From positions 1 through 9,156 of the forward strand of contig JAGPDJ010000022.1 in the NCBI GenBank assembly GCA_018057635.1: DNA of 9,156 nt. The letters are read 5' to 3'. This document shows positions 1 through 6,129 of the stretch, in pieces (the first letter of the stretch is position 1; the number at the start of each line of letters is the position of its first letter). The translations under genes were made by a program, and so were the position numbers. The stretch comes from Ferruginibacter sp. Its GTDB lineage: Bacteria; Bacteroidota; Bacteroidia; Chitinophagales; Chitinophagaceae. The notes beneath the pieces are model-generated. The model was not told the DNA's origin and did not search any database. It was given only the letters and a program-made list of their open reading frames with translations.

Positions 1-657
1 CAACTATACGCTACCGTTATGCAGCAATGGCTTTGTATGAACCCGGCTGAATCTGAAACTGTTTTAAATGGTGTGTACGGATTAGTCCCGATTTTTAATG
101 GCATCGTTTTACCGTTGGATGATATTTTACTCGTTGCATCCTGGGAAAACGGGAATGCAAAACTGGAATTTGACGTATTGGAAAACGACACATTTGATTC
201 ATTTGTTATTGAAAGGTCTCTTGATGGAACTGGTTTCCGGGAAATCAATACTGTGCAAAATGTAACAAACAACAACCGGCAAAGTTATGTGTACCTCGAT
301 CCGCGTATCAATATACCCGAAATTTATTACCGCATCAGGGGCATTACCAAACAGTCAAACATCCGTTATTCAAAAATTGTAAAAATCAGGAACAGTAATA
401 AACAGGAGGTCAGGATATTTCCGAACCCTGTTACCAACCACCTCATCAATATAGAATTTTTAAAACCTGTTAATGAAAATGTTGCCATAACCATCTATGG
501 CAGCAAAGGTGAGAAATTATATTACAACCAAATAAACCCGGGAGGCAGTAAGGTTATACGCCTTAAAGTACCCGGCTATTTTGATGTGCAGGCACTGTAT
601 ATTTTAAACATCAGTTTTGATGATACCATTATAAATGAAAAAATTATATTCGAGTAA
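1..657 (+). CDS. C-terminal part of a DUF1501-like secreted protein with type IX sorting domain (5' truncated)
   Basis: The reading frame is open from base 1, so the gene starts before the window; the Met at 19 is probably internal. 218 residues are visible. The first ~30 (YATVMQQWLCMNP..., then a VLNG stretch) match my memory of how DUF1501 proteins end. DUF1501 is an alkaline-phosphatase-like family of unknown role. Next comes a beta-rich linker of a kind common in Bacteroidota exported proteins (FVIERSLDGTGF, then YYRIRG and RYSKIVKI). Residues ~137-218 form a type A sorting domain with PNP at 141-143 and the end KIIFE. Such domains direct outer-membrane passage by the type IX system, then cleavage and surface attachment or release. 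In related genomes DUF1501 genes often sit beside DUF1800 genes, so one may lie upstream. No terminator is evident after the stop. The sorting domain is confident; the DUF1501 call rests on a short fragment. Confidence 0.8.
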   Translation, partial: QLYATVMQQWLCMNPAESETVLNGVYGLVPIFNGIVLPLDDILLVASWENGNAKLEFDVLENDTFDSFVIERSLDGTGFREINTVQNVTNNNRQSYVYLDPRINIPEIYYRIRGITKQSNIRYSKIVKIRNSNKQEVRIFPNPVTNHLINIEFLKPVNENVAITIYGSKGEKLYYNQINPGGSKVIRLKVPGYFDVQALYILNISFDDTIINEKIIFE

Positions 658-835
658 TCGGATTTACTAACGTTAATGTATGTACGCTATATTTAAAGAT
701 ATCTCCTTTTGACTACATGCCGGTAAAATCGGCACAACAGACTGCTTTCCGGTGGTTTTTGCTGTTTACAACCGTTTCTTGCTTCGGCTTATACGAGGTA
801 GTTTTACGTGCTTAAAATGTTTAATCCGCAAGGGC

Positions 836-854
836 TTTCTTTTTTAAAAAGAAA
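836..854. repeat. AT-rich perfect inverted repeat upstream of the small secreted protein gene
   Basis: TTTCTTTTT (836-844) and AAAAAGAAA (846-854) are exact reverse complements around one central T. The element lies 34 bp before the start at 889, in the promoter/leader zone. It has no GC stem and no loop, so it does not look like an intrinsic terminator for the gene ending at 657. It could be a regulator site or chance in AT-rich DNA. Confidence 0.4.
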
Positions 855-888
855 CTTTTATCTTGCAAATGAAATCACAATTAACCCT

Positions 889-1383
889 ATGAAAAAGATA
901 ACCACCATCCTGGCTGTTGCCATTATTTTTTCAACCAATTTATTACAGGCGCAATTACGTTCTACTCCGCATTGTCCGCCATTCAATATCGATATCCTGG
1001 AGGGTTCGGTAAGCAAGATGTATCCGCAGTCGCCGTATGGTGACATTGTAAACAGGTTGCCCTGCTACACAGAAGCGGTGGATGAATTATCATCAGCAGG
1101 TTGTGGCGGTGTATATTTTAAAGACAAGGGAGTGTATTTTCATACCTACCGTGATTATATAGAGATAAAGGAAAATTATAACGGAACAATGAGTATTCCA
1201 CTTATGAAAGCCAACCGGAATATGTTATTCAAATGGCTGGGTTTGCCTTCTGTAAAAGACATTAAGTGGGAATCATACCAAATGAGATACGGTAGCCTGG
1301 TATTATTTTTTGACGGATCCGGTAATGTGAACAGCATTGTTATCACCAGTAAAAGTGTTGAAACGCTGAGGATGTGTGAATAA
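889..1383 (+). CDS. small secreted four-cysteine protein, unknown function
   Basis: The product is 164 residues. I place the start at 889 rather than at the upstream in-frame ATG at 808, because Met-889 opens a textbook signal peptide (MKKITTILAVAIIFS, cleavage probably near LQA|Q at 21/22), whereas the 27 extra residues would bury it. The mature part of ~143 residues has four cysteines (29, 59, 72, 163), which could make two disulfides in the periplasm or outside the cell. Residues ~107-152 contain an LGLP motif, then Y-x-x-R-Y-G, then LVLFFDGSGNVNSIVI. That order loosely recalls BamE/SmpA-type folds (LG-x-P, then a strand pair ending in FD-x-x-G-x-V), but the match is weak. It converges with the DUF2207 gene, leaving 33 bp. 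I do not recognise a family. Confidence 0.75.
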   Translation: MKKITTILAVAIIFSTNLLQAQLRSTPHCPPFNIDILEGSVSKMYPQSPYGDIVNRLPCYTEAVDELSSAGCGGVYFKDKGVYFHTYRDYIEIKENYNGTMSIPLMKANRNMLFKWLGLPSVKDIKWESYQMRYGSLVLFFDGSGNVNSIVITSKSVETLRMCE

Positions 1384-1416
1384 GCGAATCCTTTGCTTTT
1401 ATACCCCGGTTGTAAT

Positions 1417-3549
1417 TTACCATCCGCCGCCACCACCGCCGCCACCACCACCGCCAGAACTTCCTCCGCCACCACTGCCGCCACTGCTGCTACCGGGTGG
1501 AGTTGAAGCAGATGCTATGGCTCCGGATAAACCGGATGATAAACTGCCGGCCATTCCGGCATAACCTGTATGCCGGCCCAGTGAACTATTATAGTAAGAT
1601 GGCTGGTAGCCCTCTTCGGCAGCCTGTTGTATAATGCCTGAAAATTTTTCCGCCCATTCATTCTCACATTGCAGGGCAATCGCATAAGGAAGATATTTCT
1701 CAAACAATTGCAGCGTCATACCGGGAGGGTTCAGCATATTAAATTTATTTTCTTCTGCTGTTTCCAGGTACATGCGAAACCCGAGTATATGATCAGCCAG
1801 TTTTCTTCCTTCAGTTGTATATGCATTAATGATCTTCATGAATACTAACTGAATAAACATACAAATAAGGTAAAGGATGATACTGTATATGATCAATGTT
1901 TTGCTGTGATTTTTAGTCAGGTAGAAAATAGAGCCAAATGCAACCAGGAATAATACCAATAAACCAATTCCTATATACTGATCATTGAGTGAAAATAATC
2001 CCCGGAAAGAATTGTTGCTTCCCTTTTGTATCAGCATCCTTTCCTTCAGTTTGCTGTGCAGGCTACTATACATAGATGCCAGCTGTGGATTAAACTCACC
2101 GGAAGAAACTTTTTCTCCGTAAAGGTTTTCTATATCATACCCATACCAGTCATACCGTTGCTGGTCAGCTTCCGCCTGCCTGTTCAAACCAGCTGGCTGT
2201 TCAAATGAATATGTTGTTGATTTAAAAATAGTTCCTTCCTTAGTAACGTTGATATTTACACGCTTATTCACCGCATGGTCAACAAGGGAAGCTGCAAACA
2301 GGTGTGGTTCGTAATACTTCTTTACTAAATAACCACAATCGGCAGGCGACATGCCCGCCGGTGCTGCAAACTGGGGAAAGATGACTCCCTTATCCGGATC
2401 TTTCCCTAGTTTCTTCCAGTGGAAAAAATGAACCAGGAAAAAAATAATGGAAAAAATAAACAATGCAGGCAAAATCGCATTATCGCGGGCAAGGTTAACC
2501 AGCTGCTTTAATTTACCCGGCTCTGCCAAAACTCCCTTTTGTATGGCCGCAGCAACTGTAAGCCCTTCGTAAGGTTCCAGCCGGTTTGTTGTTTGATAGT
2601 TTATTTCACCTGAAGCACTGATTGCTGATAAACAATTGGCTGCTGTTGAACCCTGTGTTCCGGTATAACAATCACTTTCTATGATACTGCTCTTCTCCGG
2701 AAAACGGATGGTGCAGGTTGCTTTGTCGCATGAAAAGCCCCAACCGGTTCCATTCACATTCCAGTATAATTCATCCTTATTAGAATGAAAGATAAGCTGT
2801 CTGTCTGTTTCATAGGTGATCCGGTAAGTAAATATGCCCTTATCAAGCATTTCTAAACTGTTCCCGATATATAAATCAATACCATTTTCAGCATTGCGCA
2901 ATTCAAACAGCTCTTCTTTTCCGTTACACAGCACTTCCTTTAACCGGAACCCAACGTTTGAAATAAGGCCTTGTTTAGTGAGGTATTTTGTAGGAAAACT
3001 TCTGCGTATGCCCCGTTTGATCTCATCATTCCCGCTCTGGCTACCGCCATTGCCGTTGTAAATCCGGATGGTTTCAACAACTGTCAATTTACCACTACTC
3101 ATTACTGTTATATAACTGTTAAATAACAGTATCCTGTCTGTTTCGTCTACCCTTGTTATTGTTCTTAAAAATTCAGGATTGTCGTTTAATGCATCACGTA
3201 CAGCCCGGTGTAGTTCTTTTGCATAAGCTTCCTTTCGTTTTAAAAATGCCGGGCTTCCGGGTGATGGTTTGGTGCTATATCCGCTTTCCAGCCAGCGAAA
3301 CTTACGAATGATCAGTGGCCTTGATATCCGCTCCACGATCTCCCTGTATTCGGGGTAACCGGATTCAAATACTGATTGGGGTACATTACTTTCAGCAAGG
3401 GTTTCAGCAGCAGATTCCCGGATCATTTTGCTGTATTCATCAGCTGTAAAATACCGGTCAGATGCAGGAGTATATCCCGAAACCTGGGCATTTATTTTAA
3501 GGCATGCAGTCCACAATATGAATAATAGAATGATCCTGGTAAAATGCAT
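1417..3549 (-). CDS. DUF2207 family membrane protein with polyglycine C-terminus
   Basis: The product is 710 residues. A signal peptide covers ~1-21 (cleavage near INA|Q). Residues ~22-130 are a polar, probably helical segment not usual at this place in the family. The DUF2207 domain starts near 139 (LLFNSYITVMSSGKLTVVET) and includes the GIRRSFP motif at 180-186. A transmembrane helix follows at ~357-377, and two more at ~526-545 and 552-573. The cytoplasmic-type C-terminal region carries FEKYLPYAIAL and EWAEKF (616-636). The protein ends in a Ser/Gly stretch with 11 consecutive glycines and a final Trp, a tail type often seen in this family. The exact role is unknown; YciQ of E. coli belongs here. 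It is the second gene of an operon, 18 bp after lemA, and these families often pair. No Shine-Dalgarno is seen. It may be an envelope-stress or signalling component, which is inference. Confidence 0.85.
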   Translation of the reverse strand: MHFTRIILLFILWTACLKINAQVSGYTPASDRYFTADEYSKMIRESAAETLAESNVPQSVFESGYPEYREIVERISRPLIIRKFRWLESGYSTKPSPGSPAFLKRKEAYAKELHRAVRDALNDNPEFLRTITRVDETDRILLFNSYITVMSSGKLTVVETIRIYNGNGGSQSGNDEIKRGIRRSFPTKYLTKQGLISNVGFRLKEVLCNGKEELFELRNAENGIDLYIGNSLEMLDKGIFTYRITYETDRQLIFHSNKDELYWNVNGTGWGFSCDKATCTIRFPEKSSIIESDCYTGTQGSTAANCLSAISASGEINYQTTNRLEPYEGLTVAAAIQKGVLAEPGKLKQLVNLARDNAILPALFIFSIIFFLVHFFHWKKLGKDPDKGVIFPQFAAPAGMSPADCGYLVKKYYEPHLFAASLVDHAVNKRVNINVTKEGTIFKSTTYSFEQPAGLNRQAEADQQRYDWYGYDIENLYGEKVSSGEFNPQLASMYSSLHSKLKERMLIQKGSNNSFRGLFSLNDQYIGIGLLVLFLVAFGSIFYLTKNHSKTLIIYSIILYLICMFIQLVFMKIINAYTTEGRKLADHILGFRMYLETAEENKFNMLNPPGMTLQLFEKYLPYAIALQCENEWAEKFSGIIQQAAEEGYQPSYYNSSLGRHTGYAGMAGSLSSGLSGAIASASTPPGSSSGGSGGGGSSGGGGGGGGGGGW
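1423..1455. repeat. GGC/GGT triplet run coding polyglycine tail
   Basis: Eleven consecutive glycine codons of the DUF2207 gene (read on the minus strand as GGA, GGC and GGT) form a GC-rich triplet tract in otherwise AT-rich DNA. Serine/glycine codons continue the low complexity to about 1494. Triplet slippage here would change only the tail length and keep the frame. Confidence 0.8.
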
Positions 3550-3567
3550 GTATATAATATGGCTTAT

Positions 3568-4119
3568 TTAAAATTTTATCTGAGGTGCATTTTGAGCAGC
3601 ACTGTCTTCGGAAAAGAATGGGGATGGTTTAAATCCAAACATTCCTGCGATCATGTTTTGTGGAAAAATAGCAATACCCTGGTTGTATGCACGAACGGTA
3701 CCGTTATAATAACGCCTGCTTTGGTTAAGTTGTTCTTCCAGGCCCGCCAGCTGTTCCTGCAATTTTATGAAATTGATATTTGCCTTCAGATCCGGGTATT
3801 GTTCGGCCAGTGATTTAAAATTGATCATGGCTGCCTGCATGCTTTTAGCAGCTTCAATCTGAGCTTCGGGCGTGAGGGCTGTCAATGATTCATTGCGTGC
3901 CCTGATAACATCTGTGAGTGTTTTATTTTCATGGCCGGCATAGCCTTTAACGACCTCTACCAGGTTTGGAATAAGGTCGAGTCGCTGTTGCAGGAAGGCG
4001 CCGATACCACTCCATCCCTCCTGAACTAAAATCCGGAGTTTAGATAACCGGTTATAAACTGAAACAAAGAAAATAATAATTAGCAGAACGATACCTGCAA
4101 TGATGATTATCGGGTTCAT
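3568..4119 (-). CDS. lemA: LemA family protein
   Basis: The product is 183 residues, the usual size for LemA. An N-terminal hydrophobic anchor covers ~3-22 (MNPIIIIAGIVLLIIIFF). A helical region follows with the family signature: QEGWSGIGAFLQQRLDLIPNL and VEVVKGYAGHE at ~33-64. Further family features are the FIKLQEQLAGLEEQLNQSRRYYN stretch (~117-139), the N-x-x-I-A-x-FP motif near 146-153, and the FGFKP...PQIKF ending. LemA proteins are membrane-anchored helical bundles with the bulk predicted on the outer face. Their molecular role is unsettled. The gene leads an operon with the DUF2207 gene 18 bp downstream. The start is supported by the anchor sequence and by GGAAG a few bases upstream of the ATG. 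The family call is firm; function beyond the pairing is not shown. Confidence 0.95.
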   Translation of the reverse strand: MNPIIIIAGIVLLIIIFFVSVYNRLSKLRILVQEGWSGIGAFLQQRLDLIPNLVEVVKGYAGHENKTLTDVIRARNESLTALTPEAQIEAAKSMQAAMINFKSLAEQYPDLKANINFIKLQEQLAGLEEQLNQSRRYYNGTVRAYNQGIAIFPQNMIAGMFGFKPSPFFSEDSAAQNAPQIKF

Positions 4120-4245
4120 GCTTCCAGGGATTTTTAAATGAACTTGAAGTTACTGATTAAAAATTAATCCTGATATTGACATACAGAGTTTTTCATAAAA
4201 CGAGCGGTGAATGAAGCAAGTTGAATCCGAAGTCTCAGGTTATCT

Positions 4246-4264
4246 TCATAAAACCTTTTTATGA
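4246..4264. promoter_or_regulatory. inverted repeat in the lemA / dioxygenase divergent region
   Basis: TCATAAAA (4246-4253) and TTTTATGA (4257-4264) are exact reverse complements with a 3-base spacer. The site is 127 bp before the lemA start and 115 bp before the dioxygenase start. No gene reads towards it, so it is not an expected terminator. The sequence TTCATAAAAC also occurs directly at 4192-4201. It is a candidate protein-binding site; function is inferred from position only. Confidence 0.35.
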
Positions 4265-4271
4265 TTCATTA

Positions 4272-4298
4272 TCCTGGTTCGTATTATATACACCAGGA
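4272..4298. promoter_or_regulatory. second inverted repeat in the divergent region
   Basis: TCCTGGT (4272-4278) and ACCAGGA (4292-4298) are exact reverse complements separated by 13 bases. The element lies 80 bp upstream of the dioxygenase start, next to the repeat at 4246-4264. A related half-site, ATCTGGT, follows at 4313-4319. It could be an operator for one or both divergent genes. No matching regulator is encoded in the window. Confidence 0.3.
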
Positions 4299-4378
4299 CA
4301 AAGAAGCGTATCATCTGGTATCCATTAAAAGAAAAATAATTTTCTGTATATTCATATCAGTCTAATAATTTTACAAAC

Positions 4379-5209
4379 ATGAATAAACATCTCCGGCAAT
4401 TTCGCGACAATGGATTTCTTGTTTTGGAAGGATTCAATACTGCCGAAGAATGTGATGCATTATTAAAGCGAGGTGAAGAACTGGCTGCCGGATTTAATTT
4501 TGATGGCCATCCTTCTGTTTTCCAGACAACCGACCAGGCTGTTACCACAGATGATTATTTTCTCAATTCCGGAGATAAGATCAGTTTCTTCTTTGAGAAA
4601 GATGCTTTTGATATAACAGGGAAATTAAAGACAAGCCTGTTTCAGTCGCTCAATAAAATCGGACATGCTTTGCACGACCTTGATCCTGTCTTCAACAGTT
4701 TCTCCCGGTCAGCACAAATGAAAAAACTGGCACATGAACTGGAACTCGACAATTGGTTGATCATACAAAGTATGCTCATTTTTAAGCACGCCCGAATAGG
4801 TGGCGTTGTGGATGTTCACCAGGATTCTACATTTTTGTATACAGAGCCCGATTCCTGTATTGGTTTTTGGTTTGCACTGGAAGATGCAACAACGGAAAAT
4901 GGCTGTCTATGGGCAAAACCGGGCGGACATGCAACCACATTACATGCAAAATTTCAAAGAAAAACAGGAGGCGGAACTGAAATGATCTCACTAGACGATG
5001 AACCATTTTGTATGGACGGTATGGTTCCACTGGAAGTGAAGAAAGGAGCCTGTGTGGTTTTACACGGGTTGCTTCCCCATTACAGTTTACCAAACACAAG
5101 CAATAAATCCAGGCAGGCTTATTCCATTCATACGATCAATCGTGATGCATATTACCCGAATGAAAACTGGTTGCAACGGGATATGAGTGCCGTAAAAGGT
5201 TTTTATTGA
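4379..5209 (+). CDS. phytanoyl-CoA dioxygenase (PhyH) family protein, PHYHD1-like
   Basis: The product is 276 residues, close to full length for the family. These enzymes are cytoplasmic Fe(II)/2-oxoglutarate oxygenases that hydroxylate their substrate while converting 2-oxoglutarate and O2 to succinate and CO2. The facial triad is visible: H147-x-D149 in VHQDSTFLYTEP and the distal His, best placed at H234 (LLPHYS). R245 in SRQAY is the likely 2-oxoglutarate carboxylate ligand. Long stretches recall human PHYHD1: NGFLVLEGF, YFLNSGDKI-x-FFFEK, NKIGHALH-x-x-DPVF, ATTENGCLW and ENWLQ. All key residues are present, so it should be active, but the substrate cannot be told from sequence. The start is supported by homology beginning at residue ~6. 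No Shine-Dalgarno is seen. A weak TTTCTG-N19-TAATTTTA promoter-like match lies at 4341-4373, very close to the ATG. The gene stands alone on its strand. Confidence 0.9.
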   Translation: MNKHLRQFRDNGFLVLEGFNTAEECDALLKRGEELAAGFNFDGHPSVFQTTDQAVTTDDYFLNSGDKISFFFEKDAFDITGKLKTSLFQSLNKIGHALHDLDPVFNSFSRSAQMKKLAHELELDNWLIIQSMLIFKHARIGGVVDVHQDSTFLYTEPDSCIGFWFALEDATTENGCLWAKPGGHATTLHAKFQRKTGGGTEMISLDDEPFCMDGMVPLEVKKGACVVLHGLLPHYSLPNTSNKSRQAYSIHTINRDAYYPNENWLQRDMSAVKGFY

Positions 5210-5210
5210 T

Positions 5211-5930
5211 TTACTCTAAATTAAAATTCATTTCCTTAAACTGAATATCTGCCGGTACAACAAATTTGGATGGTTCAATTAGTGCATTTTCTTCCAATTC
5301 CGTTACTACAGATTTAATCTGCATACCCATGGTAGTCATATCTGATCTCATTGGTATATTTTTCCATGTAAGAATTTTTCCCTTCCCCAGTTTATCACTG
5401 TTCATTTCAACTACCACACAGCTTTTCCCGAGGAAATTTTCATTTCCGCCTTTCGTTATTTTCATTTCTTTAAGCATTTCTTCACCAAGTTTTTCGAAGT
5501 TGATATTATTCAGATCTTGTAGATTAGCCAGGTTCATCTTTGTTCCGGTTTTTTTACCTTCATCCCATGAATAAATAAGCTCTCCCTGTTTTATACTGAA
5601 TTTTTTTGGAGAAGCAGGCACTCCTTTCATGTTTATTAATGCTACAGTTTCTGTAAAACTGATTTTCCCATAATCATCAAAATACATCGTAGCAACACTT
5701 TTGCCCATATTATTTGGTAAGGTTGTACTGGTTACTACCATGGCAGATTTGATTCCATATCTTTCCTGGCTTTGCATTGAATTGGATTTATTTTCATCCG
5801 TTTCAACTGCATTTTCTATTCTATCTTTAACAGTTACTGAATCTGTTGATGTAACTTTTTTTTCATCTTTACTATTATTGCATCCAAATGCTATTAAAGA
5901 AAATATTAGTATGATACATAACTTTTTCAT
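5211..5930 (-). CDS. outer-membrane-type lipoprotein, possibly DUF4412/LolA-like
   Basis: The product is 239 residues. I start at 5930, not at the in-frame ATG at 5951: Met-5930 opens a compact lipoprotein signal (MKKLCIILIFSLIAFGC, lipid Cys at 17), and the upper ATG overlaps a -7 promoter box. After the Cys comes NNSKDEKK, similar to the charged surface-export signals described for Bacteroidota lipoproteins, so it may face outwards. A charged, disordered linker runs to ~57. The rest is rich in beta strands. Its ending (ILTWKNIPMRSD near 186, then alternating strands and FVVPADIQF) recalls Bacteroidota DUF4412-type proteins with a LolA/LolB-like fold, which I hold loosely. It is monocistronic as far as seen and ends one base from the convergent dioxygenase stop. 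Cellular role unknown. Confidence 0.8.
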   Translation of the reverse strand: MKKLCIILIFSLIAFGCNNSKDEKKVTSTDSVTVKDRIENAVETDENKSNSMQSQERYGIKSAMVVTSTTLPNNMGKSVATMYFDDYGKISFTETVALINMKGVPASPKKFSIKQGELIYSWDEGKKTGTKMNLANLQDLNNINFEKLGEEMLKEMKITKGGNENFLGKSCVVVEMNSDKLGKGKILTWKNIPMRSDMTTMGMQIKSVVTELEENALIEPSKFVVPADIQFKEMNFNLE

Positions 5931-5948
5931 AAAAACTATTTTAGAATA

Positions 5949-5956
5949 CAAAGCTA
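5949..5956 (-). promoter_or_regulatory. Bacteroidota-type -7 box of the lipoprotein gene
   Basis: Read on the minus strand the site is TAGCTTTG, a full match to the TAnnTTTG box of the Bacteroidota housekeeping sigma factor. It ends 18 bases before the ATG at 5930, giving a leader of roughly 12-15 nt. I find no good -33 TTTG at 19-21 bp spacing, so the promoter call is only partly supported. Confidence 0.4.
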
Positions 5957-6074
5957 CTCCCTGTAAAATGGCATGTTATTGATTGTAATCATTCAGAATC
6001 TTGAGTATGATCATATTCATCGGTATGTTCAATACTGAGTTTAGCATAGGAATTGCAGTTAAAGATATATGCAT

Positions 6075-6105
6075 AAAAAAAGCACAGGCCTTTAAGCGCC
6101 TGTGC
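6075..6105 (-). terminator. intrinsic terminator of the DUF6515-like gene
   Basis: An 8-bp perfect GC-rich stem (GCACAGGC 6082-6089 with GCCTGTGC 6098-6105, 8-nt loop) is followed on the minus strand by seven Ts (6081-6075). It lies 24 bp beyond the stop at 6130, which is ideal for ending that transcript and insulating the lipoprotein gene downstream. Confidence 0.88.
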
Positions 6106-6129
6106 AAAATTCTTTTTCAGGTTGATAAT

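Noticed and set aside
718..734. Hairpin TGCCG/CGGCA as terminator of the type IX protein gene
   Set aside because: Only a 5-bp stem with a 7-base loop, and no T-run follows, so termination is not supported.
1176..1484. 102-codon minus-strand frame covering the end of the secreted protein gene and the glycine tract
   Set aside because: Its start is an Ala/Val run from the glycine codons out of frame; the two convergent genes explain the DNA.
3544..3813. 89-codon plus-strand frame opposite the end of lemA
   Set aside because: lemA is a firm family match in the other strand, and this frame has no recognisable signal or domain.
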